From Neoechinorhynchus agilis (taxonomy: Eukaryota > Acanthocephala), in contig CM121341.1 in the NCBI GenBank assembly GCA_051530055.1, positions 12,028,001 through 12,092,000 on the forward strand: a DNA stretch of 64,000 nt, given 5' to 3'. A program made the translations under genes and the position numbers. Position 1 is the stretch's first letter; each line of letters opens with the position of its first letter. A model generated the notes under the pieces. That model did not search any database. It saw nothing but the letters and a program-made list of their open reading frames with translations, and was not told the origin of the DNA. This document shows, piece by piece, positions 11,533 through 23,346 of this stretch.

Positions 11533-14500
11533 ATGGTTTCTTCCGCCATAAAACTACATTTGGACTTATTTTTCCGGATGTTCAAAGGATCAATTGTGGA
11601 TTTTATGGAAGTGGAAGCTGCGAGGATTATAGAAATCGGTTGCCTGATCGACGAATCGCGATACGATGTCCTCTTAGAAAGAAAAGACATATCTCCGGAT
11701 GTAGCCCGATCGCTGATACCGTCCATATCTCGACTCTACGCAAGCCAACGGAATTACGATTACAACCAGAATGAAGAGATGTGGAATCGGAACAGTCTGG
11801 GCAATCGATTGCTTCTAAATTGGCCTTCTAACCCAATCGGATGCTCACAAAATGAAATATTGAACGAAATTTGCGATTATGTATGGAACCTTTTGAACAC
11901 TCATTGGTTAAATCCATCCTTAAGCAGTGATTGTTGTTCGGAGTGTACGACGACGATTGCTCCTATTTGTTTGGCCAAAATCGGTTTATAGTAGATATGC
12001 TGTTTAATTTTAATTTCTACGTTCATAAAGTTGGTTCATCTAGACAATTTTTGTCTATAATAATCCATTTTCCCCAAGAAATCGATCGCTTTATTGGGTA
12101 TCGACGATTAGTCTTAAATTTCGGTTTTCTTGACCGTTCCTTGAACATTAGCAAACTTTTTGGAGCAAGTGTCGCTATAATCTATGCGATCAATTGTTCG
12201 ACATAATCTTACGGGAAGCTGAAGATGTTTTCGAAGACGATCTCACAAGTCATGACCGTCTCGGATACATATTTTCTTACATGCTAATGGAACAAAAGTA
12301 TCCAATTTTATCATTCTCTGTCCTTCTTCACAACGACCAGTTTTCATATGGATCCATTGTTCGACTATGCGCGAACTGTCCTCGAATCCGCGGCTGTATT
12401 GCTGAGGACATGAGGATTAATGAGAATAAATGTCCAATCGCTAATGCTACGATCGATCGATTAACTCACGCTTTCGATTCATACAACCCAATAGAAAGTT
12501 CAATTATTTTAAAGCGACAATTTAGAATGGTCCCTGTGTCTCATCATCCATCAGGGTCGTTCATGTTTATTAAAGACGTTTCAGCCATAACGGGAGATTT
12601 AATAGTCGATGCATTGGCTGACCACACTGCGATTATTGTGAATCATCTTCAAAAGGACCTTGTAGATAGAGACGCTGAAGCCGTTTTTGGATCATTTAAA
12701 ATCAAAGTACTTCTCAAACAAAGAATTTATGAACCTCTTTTAAATGCAGTTTTGTCCAAAATGGGACGTAAATACTGAGACAAAAAGAGCATGTACATGC
12801 CCTCCTTTTAGTATCGAATGGATTTCGATTTTTTAAACTCAACATTGACAAATTCGACGACGACGTCATGCGTTTTTTCAAATGGCTTCGTCTTATTCTG
12901 TCCGTTTCTACCACTGAGATGATACAGGACTATCTTGTGGACGTATACCCGATCAACCTAAGCGGAGAGGATTTCGCTCAAAGGCTTCACGGCCTAAAGG
13001 AAGCCGTCAATAACGCAATTGGTGAATTTAAAAGAGACGAAATGCAAGTTAAAATAACAATTGGTGTTCATGTGTGGGCACATAAAATCAAAGAACGAAT
13101 GCACGACATGAACCAGTTGAAAGCGTTCGTCAATCAATTCGCAATTACACGAATTATTGACCATGTCGAGCTGGATCGCTGTTTTAGAAACGAATATGGA
13201 CTTGAGAAGCAGGTTCTCTGTTACCTTTACTTGGTAGCTCATCTGACCGAATTGTCAAAATGCCACAGTGAAAAGCATTATCCATTGTCGGTGTTCAATA
13301 ACGTCAATTTCGGAAGATTGATTGATTATTGTCTTGATAATCCTGAACTTTCTAATGTCCATCAACTATTAATAAGGTAAGTGTAATCTTCTACACGTGT
13401 ACTATTTAATCAATTCAGCTATGCGACCACGATTACACCTTTACCATTTGATTGCTCACTTCAAATTTTGGCTAAACATTGTAAGTATTGCGTTTTGAAC
13501 TAAATTTGGAACTCTCTATGTTTTTACCAGTCTTGGACACATCATTCTGGCTGTGTCGTGCCCTTTTTCGTTCATTAATTTAGGGCTGACTGAATATTAT
13601 GAATTGTCACTAGATTTTATGAAAATGTGGAAAAGTCCGTCGGACAAAACGGTCAATTGGGTTCCGCAGCAATGTAAAACACAGGATTGTATCCACTAAA
13701 CCTGTATTATCAGCTTTAAGAATGTTCATTAAAATTAAATATGTTTGCATCTCGCGTAAAAATTAAAAGAATTTAGCCATTCCAATATTTCGGCACAATC
13801 TTGGCCTTTATCAAGGTTGCTTGTCTGTTTTTTAATGATGTAAAAAAAGTTACACGAGCTCACATATTTAAAAACTCACAAGCAAGCATAAGATTGTGCC
13901 TAAGAAATATTGGAATCAATAAATTCTTTTCATTTTTACGCCAGATACAAACATGAACAATTCAATCTTTAAACATAATTAGATATCTTTGGAACGTTTT
14001 TTAGTCCTGTGCTGTTTAATCTAATCAATTTTTAAAGTCACTTTCCCGTACCGATAATCTCTATATTCAGAATAGACGATTTTTTGGGTGTTACCATGGG
14101 TTCATAGAAGCTGGCAACAAGACATGCATTTGCTTTTATGTATGTTGTTTTCCGAATTGTACAATTCTGATAACTTTTTGAACAATCTTTCAGTTTGCAA
14201 CAAATTTAGTTCAGTTCTAATTATAAAAACTTGTACTTTCACAGGTACGTTGCGCTGGTCGAAAGTAAATACTCAATCACAGATTGTTCTTAAACTGATT
14301 CAAAGACGCGATTCATTGAGTACATTTCACCACATTCGTTTGCTGTGCGTATGGGCTCGAATAGTTTATCTAGTTGGCTTTCGGTAATATCTTATTTCAT
14401 CGATCTCCGGCTCATCTTGCACCGTTTTAAAAAGATTTTTTGCTCAATCAATCGATGTAATTCGTCCTCATTATGATCCATCGTGTCTACCAACTGGATT

Positions 14501-16165
14501 GAACTCTTTCAATGCAATTATAATGGACCCATTATCTATCCTTAGAGGAAATCTGGAACTTTTTGGGCGAGTTAATGCTTTTTAACTTTTAGATTTATTC
14601 CATTAAACATAGAAGGAGCGCTCAGAAAAACGATCTGCTCTACCTTGTCTCCTACATCATCATGGAGGTTATCCGAAATCAGCAAGAGTTTTTCGTCAAT
14701 GATATTTTGTCCGGTGAACCATCATGTACGCTCACATCTCTGCGTTCTCAGTTGATAAACGTTTTCTCATAGGCGAGGTTTCAAATGAGCAATGCATTTC
14801 GGAACTTTTATCTCAATTCACCAGCACCAGAGTATTTTTTATCAAAATACTAATCGATATTATCGGCCACTTTGTGTGCTCTAATGATGACGATTTGAAA
14901 GTTGAGGAATATCAGTGCACGGATGCGAGAATCTTGCCTCTTTATGAGCTTATCAATTCTTTATTGGACGGCCAGGATGATGTTATCAGTGAACTTCATC
15001 AAGAGGTACGTTTACACCTATCGAAACTGCTGTTATTTATAATTTTAATCACACATAATAGGAACCTTTTCAATTTTTCAATACAGTCCTTCCTTCGCAT
15101 CGCTATTTTTACAACCATTATAAACGCCGCGATTAACACTGAAATCCCTAAACTAGCTGAAAGGAAGTATCATTTTCTTAAATATTCCTTTAATTGTTTT
15201 AAAAGTTTCGGTTTCATGTCGAATAGAAAGAGGGCAAAATTCATGGCAAACATCACTTAAAAGTGTATAGTGTTGTTTGACTGTAACAAAATCCATCAAC
15301 TCAAACAGCTTTGGCCAACTAAGACATTTGATTTTACTTTTGATCGCTTATCTGATAGGCTTCTGTGACTGTGAATAGCTCGCATTTTCTCCTTTTCCTA
15401 GCCGCCGGAATGCTTCTAGGACTCATTGATTATGAACCAAATTGATTCGCAACATTAAGAACGCGACTTTGCGATGAATGACCTTACGAGCATATTTATT
15501 CCTGATCTTTAGCATCTAATGGGTTGCAGAACCGGTATTAAATGGCACGGAGCTTAACTGCGTTATTAGTTACACCATGGGAATACGGCTGATAGCATCA
15601 AGTATCTCATACTTGGCAGGAATTTGATAGATAGGCTCCCGAATCCTGAGCATCCTAAAAATCGAAACATTAGGCCGTATTGTCATCCTAATCCACGAAA
15701 TATTCTTTGATTCATCGTTTATTTTAATTCATCTACTCGCTTTAATGATGGTCTTCAATGTGAATCGTCGTAGATTCGTTCACTTCGAAACACAGCCACA
15801 ATCTTTTCACTAATGTTATTCATAGCCGTATCCACATCGAATGATTCCATGGATGCTAGCCAACGTCAGATGTCTTCAAAATATGCTACCATATATTTCA
15901 AAATTGATCAATGAACCTAGCAGCGTGAGCAATTACGACGTGAGTTTCTTTTCCTAAAAAAACGCATTCACGACGACCAATGAAGTTATTTGTTCTCCAT
16001 TTGTTGTCCTGGATGATCCAATTCGATTCAAGTCAAGTAGAGATACACCGGTCCTCCATTTATCGAATCTTGGATGTCATTTTTTCCCAAAGTCAAGGTT
16101 AGTGCGTTTGTTTTTTTTTGAATGGACTAATCAGCTTAGCGAGAGTGCACCTCCTTATGAATATT
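11533..16165 (+). CDS. ints2: Integrator complex subunit 2, multi-exon
   Basis: INTS2 is an all-helical scaffold subunit of the nuclear Integrator complex, which processes snRNAs and attenuates Pol II. The identification rests on order-preserving matches recalled from human INTS2. DISPDVARSLIPSISRLYA lies near the start. VRLCANCPRIRG lies in the middle. IIMDPLSILR (about 14520, compare MIDPLIVLR) comes later. IPWMLANVRCLQNMLP and LFVLHLLSWMIQF (15850-16050, compare IFAIQLLSHLCIQ) are near the end. Introns fixed by frame are 12169-12218 (phase 1), 12768-12811 (phase 1) and 13377-13418 (phase 2), with donors GTGTCG, GTAAAT and GTAAGT. Joins near 11.9, 13.5-14.6 and 15.0-15.8 kb are unresolved. 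The start could also be a downstream ATG. The end is uncertain between about 16165 and the open stretch that follows. Confidence 0.7.
13764..13935. mobile_element. Foldback element inside an INTS2 intron
   Basis: Inverted arms ATTCCAATATTTCGGCACAA and its near-complement (TTGTGCCTAAGAAATATTGGAAT, broken here by one extra base) flank a short spacer. The outer ends read GAATTT and AAATTC. The arms are related in sequence and layout to the hairpin unit of the 275-bp array. It is followed directly by the CATGAACAATTCAATC block of that array. It interrupts the INTS2 coding exons and must be spliced out. Confidence 0.7.
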
Positions 16166-16225
16166 AAATCATGAAGATCAACACTATCGATCGCTTTAGA
16201 ATTCCATAAACGAATATCTATAGCT

Positions 16226-16387
16226 ATGGATGGCGAAGGAGATTACAATCTTATCATTTGTCGCGTGGATCCAAAATGGCATTGTGTTCAATTGCGAAAC
16301 CTGACGCTTATGTGTGTGGCACATCAAGTCGAATTTCTGGGGTTATTAACGCGCATAAACATCTTGCTTCCAGCAACAACAGATTAA
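16226..16387 (+). CDS. Short open frame, possible INTS2 terminal exon or small separate gene
   Basis: A 53-codon frame opens at the ATG at 16226 and is continuous upstream to about 16190, where a CTTTAG acceptor-like site precedes it. The composition looks like real protein (MDGEGDYNLIICRVDPKWHC), but I recognise no domain. It lies between the last INTS2 exon I can match and the promoter of the next gene. It could be the divergent C-terminus of INTS2 or a small unrelated gene. Confidence 0.3.
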   Translation: MDGEGDYNLIICRVDPKWHCVQLRNLTLMCVAHQVEFLGLLTRINILLPATTD

Positions 16388-16471
16388 CTACTATCGCAAT
16401 GCCAATATAAAAGCATCTCCCGTATGGAACGGCGTTCTCTCTCTTTCTAACAGACATCTGCCATTGCGCTC

Positions 16472-18179
16472 ATGGCACCACCGACACACGATCAAATCCA
16501 GTCTATAATCGAAAAAAAGCTATCACCCGATCAAGTCAAATCATTAATCGCTGATTTTGTTAAGGATTTAAGCGACCTCGATATCTTGTCAAACTTCCTC
16601 CTGGCCGCTAATGTTACTTATCAACAGTTACTAGCTGTAATCAATGGGCAATATGACATTAAGCAAACAGTTACCAAGGAAAAGGACGGTAAGTTGAAAC
16701 GGTCATGTTTAAAAACTTGGAGGATTGCTTAATTTTCTCCGGAAATGCGACCTTGTCAATTTCCAACATTTTGACACTGCGAATACGTTCAAACCCGATT
16801 TGACTTATGAGATCCTTTTCGCTCTTAAATTCAATTCTGCGAGAACGCCTTGTAGCCTGTTTTTGTAATAACTTTCTCAACTGCACTTCATATTTTTAAT
16901 GTGAACTTCGCCTTTTATTTACCTTTTTATATCAAATTATCTCTTTTATGGCATGACTGATTCCAATGATAGTGAGAAGAAATCGATATCGATAAATTTC
17001 GATCTGTCCGGAATCCCAGAAACCACACTCGATAAGACAAAGAACGAATACGGTGACGGCGTCTTGAAGAAGATCTTGGAAGCCAAAGATGGTGCTCTTC
17101 GTAAACGACTTTTAAAAGGCATTGTGCCGGATGCAGACCTTGATGAAATTTGTAAGCTCATTGAGCAAAAGAAGAGTATAACCGATTTGGGTGCATTGGA
17201 GGCAGTTCTTGCACATGAGTATACATTATCAAAAGGCGCTCTAACATTCAAGAAACCTCTGGACCTTATCCGTGATCCAAAAACGCGTAAGATTGATGAA
17301 GAGCAGTTGACACTTATTCAGAATAAAGGATACACTCCACACCAGTTGGTTCGCCTGTTCAACAACCAGTTTAACGTTGGAGAAATAAAAGCCTTGTTTT
17401 CCTCATCTCAAATCGGTCTTGATCAGCTGAAAGGTCTCTTAAATGGAAAATATGAAGTGCACAGACAGGAACTAGACGGTGGCAAAGGACAACTGATTGA
17501 ACTTCGATTCCGACCGGAAAGTTATAAACAGTATTTAGAAGACATTTTGGCCGGTCGAGTGCCTCTGGAAAACGTTCTTCAGCTGTTTTCAAATCGATAT
17601 GGACCTGAGGAATTGAGCGCAATTCTTGCTCTTAATCTCACTGCTCCACAACTCCATGCGTTGATTACAGGCGATTATGTAGTTGAGAGAGTTGATAATC
17701 CCGATGGAAGTTATAGTCTAAACATTACTTATAAGAAGGGAGCCGGGGATGTAACTGAGATCGAAGCTCCGCCGGATGCACCAGCGCAACCCGAAGAACC
17801 AGTTCAAAAGGATTCCTCTGCTGCGCCAAAACCAGCAGCTACTCAACCGATTAAGCAGGAGGTGGAGCCTACTCCAAAGGCAAGTAAGGCGGCGAAAGAA
17901 GAACCGTTAGTGGCTCCGGGCACAGCATCGCGTGCAAAGGACAGATTCCTTCATCCTGAACAAGTACCTATTGAGAAGACGAAACTCGAAGAACCACAAA
18001 AGGTGAAGATTCCTGATTTCAGTAACGAGAAGGAGTGGGCAATCGAAAAGAGCAGTAAACTTAAGATCCCGGCCATGTTTGCATCTGCCGCAAAGCCTAA
18101 TTTCCATGCGAAGGCTGTAAAGCATCTCGGAAAAGACCAAATCAAAGGTTTTTACGATCTCGACAAGAAGAAGCATTAG
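16472..18179 (+). CDS. Protein of ~65-residue repeats with a Pro/Ala/Lys-rich tail
   Basis: I do not recognise the family. The ATG at 16472 follows a TCTAACAG acceptor-like site. Exon 1 (16472 to about 16688, donor GGTAAGT) encodes one repeat. The large open frame 16953-18179 encodes at least three more. The repeat pattern is a helical pair, then QLLxxINGQYxI or LKGLLNGKYEV or LHALITGDYVV, then a charged turn with DG and a beta-like end (VTKEKDGK, LDGGKGQL, NPDGSYSL). After the repeats comes a region of about 100 residues rich in Pro, Ala, Lys and Glu, and a conserved-looking basic C-terminus. How exon 1 joins is open: the obvious donor leaves phase 1, and no AG in the right phase precedes the second frame, so an extra exon, a weaker donor at 16702 or an alternative start is needed. 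Confidence 0.6.
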
Positions 18180-18947
18180 ACTGGATGTTCTTTGAATTTT
18201 TATAGATTTTCTTCATTAGATTCGTGCGGTTTAGGTGGTGCGCTCTCAAGAAAGTGGGCTTGTAGATGGGGGAATGGTCTTTTGATTTTAGCTAAAATTT
18301 CCTTCAGGATATAGCAGCCAACAGTGTCGATGGTTTCTGAAAAACAGTCAACGGGCGCTTTTGAGGATATGTTCGGTTTATCCAGAAGCAGTGGAACAAA
18401 GAAGGAAACTGAATGACTCGATCATAAAGTCGTGTTCGTCTCCCGTGTTAGTTGTTCGAACTTTCAACAAACAAGGCTGAAATAATGGCAATAATTGTGA
18501 TCAGAGTATTATTGGATACTCTTAAGCGTCAGTTTACTTCAAACTAAATAATATTCTTGTGATCGGAGCATCTTTAATGAAACGCATGTCACGTTTGATT
18601 TTACCATTGTTTATTTGGCACAACACCGATTGTTCCATTCAAGTTGAAAAATCTAAACCTACGCACTGTTCCTACTTCAGAGTTGCCTTTAAAAATTAAG
18701 TTATCACCACCATGATTTAAGAAGATAAGACGAGACGGGCGACTTAGCAATACGTCGTCGTTTGCTACAATTCAATCCATTTAAAATGTCTTATTTTTCA
18801 GCTTAAGTTTAGTATAATGACATAATATTTCCATTCGAACGTCCTTCAAACCATTTAAATAGCTACAATCAGAACTTAAATTTTCCAATTAGAAAAGTAC
18901 CTAAAATTGAACGGGTTCGTCATTTTTTTCAGAACTCACTTCAAAAA
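18180..18947. other. Intergenic region between two 3' ends
   Basis: It lies between the 3' end of the repeat-protein gene and the 3' end of POLD2 on the other strand, so it holds converging 3' regions. No gene or repeat is recognised. Confidence 0.4.
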
Positions 18948-21900
18948 TCATTTATCTTCAAACGTCCATAGTCCACATTTACGTTCCCCGCATATCTTGG
19001 CCTTATCCTTGCAACCATGACTTGATGGCCGTCCCAGAGTGATTGGTACAACGCTAAGGTCATTTAGACAAACGAGAACCAATTGGCCCGTTTTCGAAAA
19101 TTCTGGTACACATAATAGCAAGGTGTTGTCAACTATTTTGTATTGTACTTTTAACTGATTTCCGGCAAAGTAGACGTTTGGTGCTTTTGTTATGGTGAAC
19201 GGTTCATGTGAATTGATTGGCAGGCACGCTAGAAGCATTGTAGTTTTTTCTCGCAGGTGAACTGAAACCTACGCAAAGTGTCCGGCGCAGTTGGGCATAT
19301 ATGCCCCCAGCGGAAAGTTTGCTCTATTATGTGTATCGAACCGTAATCGGGATCACTTTTTGTTTGATTCTGAATGTCCTTAATATTTTGTCCAGAGGTT
19401 CCAATGAATCTTCAGTGGAATCGATTTAGGTAAAAAAATTAGTTTCAACTTACCTCAGTGGTCCAATGGAAAACTCGAATGGATTAGTCACAAATTCACA
19501 ATATCCTGCCAAGCAGCGATCGAAGAGGCAATGGTCCATTTCTCTTTGGGGCAACATAATGCTGGTTGGATCGTTTTCACCTGGCATCACGGTGACTCTT
19601 GTCTAACAAAAATGGTTGCTATTAAAAATAAAAGGAATGAGGCATACCGTTGTAAGTTGTGATAGAATGATGTCGAGATACTTTAAAGGGTCTACCGTGC
19701 TCGGTTTTGATTTCCTGAGGATATATGTCGCCTACTTGAATTATAAGTTATAAAGAAGGTGATTATAACGAGGAACGATTTACCGTCGATCCAATGTTGC
19801 AATCTTTAGTGGAGATTCCAAGACTGTTACCAGCTACGACAATTAACGATAAGTTTGAAATCGACACTTCGGGCAGTATGTGCAAGTTAAAAAGCTTTCC
19901 AGTTAAGTAGTCTGCTCAAGCAGTTTGCAGTTCATTTCCGAGTTTCATGTGTACGGTGAGAAAATGAATTATCGACCGGTTTTACTTATTTTAATGCGAA
20001 CATTGCAATAATGAATATTTGCCGCATAATTTGGTTCATTGAAACAATTTGGATTAGTAATTTTATGCGTCTCAACGATTATCTATCTGGCTTAGAACAA
20101 AGCAAAAATGTGAGATTTAGATAAAAAGCACAGGTCTCTTAACCGCGCCCAGAATGGTACCTAAATTTGTCATAGTGCGAAGTATAAATATCGATCAAAG
20201 TTCAAGAAGATATATCTTAAGCTCAGGAAAATGGAAAAGGCTGCAAACCGCTTGGATACAATAAGCTGACTGTTAAATAGATTTGGATTATCGTCACAAA
20301 CGTTCAATCCCGAGACAAAAGCCACAAACATAAAGTTTTGATAAAATGTTGAGAAATCGACGAAATAAACCAAGTTACCTTCTCTCCGTGCCTAATCGTA
20401 TTGATTCAACAGGTTGAGGAGGACAACCTTCTAGCATTTTACTGATATCCATCTTCCCGTGACTTGTTAGACGCCCAAAAGCGGCGCAAGGCACTCCTGT
20501 CATTAAGATATCTGACTTGTAGTTAAGCTGAACTCGTTGGAATTGATCCTCAAGCCAAATTTCATCATCGACATGCGTTGGTAGGAGCTGAGAAATCATT
20601 TGTGGTTCGTCCGAATCCACATACTCCTTCATGCAAAAAGTTAACAAATTAGAAGCTTTTTTAGGAAAACGATACCTGAGCTGCTATTGCGATATCCTTT
20701 AAGATCGAAGCCTTATGACTTGACTGACGATAGATTATTCCTACGACAAACCGATCCTCGTCCCTACTGAGACTTGGAATGTCGTATTGTGGAGCTTTGA
20801 AAAAAGAACACATTTATTGTTATTAATTGCAAAATGGCCAGTCGAATTCAAGCGGTCTGCCCATCGTCTGAGATAGGACATCGGATGTAAATCTTTTCAA
20901 AAATATGGGATATTCATAACGTGCAAGTGCTCGTGCTGCTGCTACAGGAACCCATCCTCCGGGATTTAAATAGGCCACAAAATACAATCGAGTATGGACA
21001 TTTTTCCTTCCAGTTCCAACGACCAACGTTTCGCAAGTCAAAGCAAAGTCAACGTCAGCCCTAACAAATTGATTGTTCATCGGTGCATCTCCATGATCAA
21101 TAGATTTGTTCACTACTATCCAAACGGGCATCTGATTTTTCTTCGAAGAATCGGAATCCATATTTTGCGTGATGTGAGATACGTAGCAAATGTCCCTTGG
21201 TTTACATGGCCAAATTCTTTTGTGAGTCTGATATTTAACCAGAGTGGTCGTACTTATTTGTTCAATCACGCGTACGGTGTCCAAAGTGCTGTCCCATTGA
21301 TTGGCTTTTTCCGGTGACCAAAAGTTATGACATTTTAGTGCTCACAATTAAAAAGATCGAAAGCGAAGAATACTACGGGGTTAGAAGCATTTACAAAACA
21401 AAGTAAAAATAGCAATGTTCAAGAGTCAAGAATTTGCTTTTATCTCATTTAAAGTTAGAATTTAGAAAATAAGTTCCACTGCGCTTAAGATATAAGAAAC
21501 CAAGTAGGGTATTTGGAATTCCGATAACGAGTGAGAATTCAAAAATCTAAGGCACATTTTATGATCACTTTAGGATCCAAACAATTCTAATCCATTATTT
21601 AAATGAATGACTTAAAATTACCAAAGGACTCGGAGTGATAAAATTCACTTTAAAGCTCGCCTTCTTATATACGGATGAACTCTTGCACAAAAACCGTTAA
21701 ATGGAGCGATTGTTATAGTCGTGAGCACGTAGCTCATAACCAGTCACCCCTTGCAGAATCATCTGAATTTTAAAAGAGTCCCTCACAATACCATCGATTA
21801 GCCGTTCCCTCGAATACATTCTAAACTCGTTCTTCGGTTCACTTGAAACGCATTTCCATTCGCCGCATTCGACTCGATCTTTTACGATGTGTTCAGCAGT

Positions 21901-22209
21901 AGCGTTTCTGATAATCTCGAATACAGTATCGGTATCTTCACTTTGTGATTGAAAGGACAAAGCTGAAATCATTACGGTATTTATGGCAAAAAGAAGACCG
22001 CGAATCCGACTGGAATAAAATTGTCATGACAACAAACACCTACGCATTGTAACGCTTTCACGTTCAAAATATGCCCTTAAAAGCTGTTGGTAGTGATCGA
22101 GTCGAGTTCTGTAAATGCTTCGATAATGCTCCTCAACCCTTACGTTACATGAAATATCCTTGAATCTTTCACTGAGGTTGCGATATTCGAATCCGGGTGC
22201 CGATGGCAT
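18948..22209 (-). CDS. pold2: DNA polymerase delta subunit 2 (p50), nine exons
   Basis: POLD2 is the OB-fold/phosphodiesterase-fold B subunit that bridges the catalytic subunit to the rest of DNA polymerase delta. The exons are 22209-22044, 20794-20676, 20626-20379, 20335-20260, 19894-19784, 19731-19648, 19602-19454, 19409-19273 and 19228-18948. They sum to 1371 nt, exactly 456 codons plus stop; human POLD2 has 469. Landmarks are RFKD...SIYRTRL, DDEIWLEDQFQRVQL, FVSGL, IVVAGNSL, TVMPGENDPT, TNPFEFSIG, RFIGTSGQNI, HICPTAPDTL, NVYFAGN and VPEF. Apart from intron 1, most introns are about 43-52 nt (the 20259-19895 one is about 365 nt), and all phases agree. Intron 3 has a good donor (AAG-GTAACT), but the bases before the expected exon are CAAAA, not AG. 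Intron 1 is about 1.25 kb and holds a START-domain gene on the same strand. Confidence 0.9.
20823..21972 (-). CDS. CERT-type START-domain (ceramide transfer) gene nested in POLD2 intron 1
   Basis: The protein matches the C-terminal START domain of CERT/COL4A3BP, which carries ceramide from ER to Golgi. Exon A (from ATG 21972, or spliced in at 21962 after TTTCAG) encodes the first strands up to ILQGVTGYEL. Exon B (21340-20823) covers CHNFWSPEKANQWD, YQTHKRIWP, IDHGDAPMNN, VRADVDFALTC, NPGGWVPVAAARALARYEYP and FLKRFTS, and stops at TAA 20823. The intron between them is about 370 nt; its donor is not certain. No PH domain, coiled coil or FFAT motif is present upstream, so this is a START-only protein unless other exons are used. 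The stop codon lies only 28 nt before the POLD2 exon 2 acceptor. POLD2 exon 1 ends in phase 1 and both START exon A (at 21962) and POLD2 exon 2 begin in that phase, so a POLD2-leader/START transcript is also possible. Confidence 0.8.
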
Positions 22210-22225
22210 TATCTAGAATAAGCTC
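22044..22225 (-). promoter_or_regulatory. Acceptor-like site before the POLD2 start codon
   Basis: On the minus strand the POLD2 ATG is preceded by TTATTCTAG-ATA. Similar short-distance TTNTAG/CAG sites precede the ATGs of the PKA-R gene (TTCTAG-A), the Tudor gene (TTTTTAG-CAAC) and the repeat-protein gene (CTAACAG, 17 nt upstream). This suggests spliced leaders or 5'UTR introns; the sequence alone cannot say which. Confidence 0.4.
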
Positions 22226-22900
22226 AAATGGAGTTCTTAATTTCTAACGATCCATTATTGGTTTAGAAAAATCATCAGATTAATCTTGTCTCAAGGTAAA
22301 GCTCTAAATATCCCACGGAGATTTTCAAGAAACGGACGATGCTTTCTGCTTTTATAGTCAGGCCGCGTAATTGTGACTGGACACAAATCAAAGAAAACTG
22401 AAATCATCCATTTAAAAGACCTACAAAATCTAAGTATTCACTTCTTCCTTTGCCTTTTCTCGCGGGACCTCGCAAGCATAGTAAAACAAGTGGATCTTTG
22501 AGTTGTCCTTGATGTCTCCAAGGTTTGAGATTTCGCTCACCGTGGTTCAGGTCTCCCACATCCGTGCTTGTAGGCATGTGAGTCCTTGAGTTTGTCTCGA
22601 CGACTTTCGATGGCTTGTTTTCCAATCATCGGCTTGTAAACACAAATAATGATCATTCTATGTGATGAGTCTTATGATTCCATCAAAAATTCAATTGATG
22701 CTCTTGGTCGCTTAAATTGATTTTAGTCAACTAAGAGTATATTTAGCTCTAAAAATGAAGAAGCGAGTATTTTTATGGCGATAATCTCGAAAAATTGCAA
22801 TAAGAATTCAGATAATTAGCTTCTATACAAGAAAAGAATCAAAATTTAAAAGGCATAAATTTTTTGTCAATATATGAGGTGTCGGGGTATAGGATTAGGA
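22226..22900. other. Intergenic, no gene recognised
   Basis: A 73-codon minus-strand frame at 22404-22625 starts with TTG and has no recognisable domain, so I do not call it. AT-rich elsewhere. Confidence 0.35.
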
Positions 22901-22907
22901 TTATTGT

Positions 22908-23003
22908 TAATTACTTCACCCGGTTAATAACTATTTATTAAAGACGTTTCGAACCTCGTCGGGTTCATCATCAGTTCTAAAATACAACCGGATAAGTAAT
23001 TAT
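22908..23003 (-). ncRNA. Hammerhead-ribozyme-like motif, copy 1
   Basis: On the minus strand the core CTGATGA (22974-22968) is followed by a five-pair stem II (GAACC/GGTTC with a CGACGA loop) and then GAAAC. Outer arms AATTACTT/AAGTAATT and CCGGTT/AACCGG close an open-ended stem I. A TTAATAA/TTATTAA hairpin sits on the 3' side. This order fits the minimal type I hammerheads described from Penelope-like retroelements. The stem III/cleavage-site segment does not fit the textbook fold cleanly, so activity is inferred. Confidence 0.5.
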
Positions 23004-23346
23004 TTCGCTCTCACACGCGCTTATGGCTGATAGTGTTGTTTCATTTTGTTAGATATGGAGACACAGTTTGTAACCTCATTGGTCATTCATATCCGGTTTC
23101 TATTCTGATTGCAAATCTTCAACCGCAATTTTCGGTGCTGTGCTAACGAATTGATGAATTATATTCACACGAGGCTCTGTTCCTGATCAAGAACACCCTC
23201 TTAATTCCAAAATTGTTGCATAAGCTGCGTACAGCACCTTTTTTAAACATAAAGATAAGCTGGAAAAATTAGACGAGATAGTGAAAGCCTCTCTCTAAAA
23301 TATTTGAAATACTCAGCCGTCGGACGAGGCCTGGCGTCAAGCGTGC

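Noticed and set aside
12768-12787. A 20-nt intron in INTS2
   Set aside because: The acceptor at 12810-12811 (CTTTTAG) gives a 44-nt intron with matching phase and a better consensus.
22404-22625. 73-codon minus-strand frame upstream of POLD2
   Set aside because: Starts with TTG, no domain, no splice link to POLD2 exon 1, which already has a plausible start.
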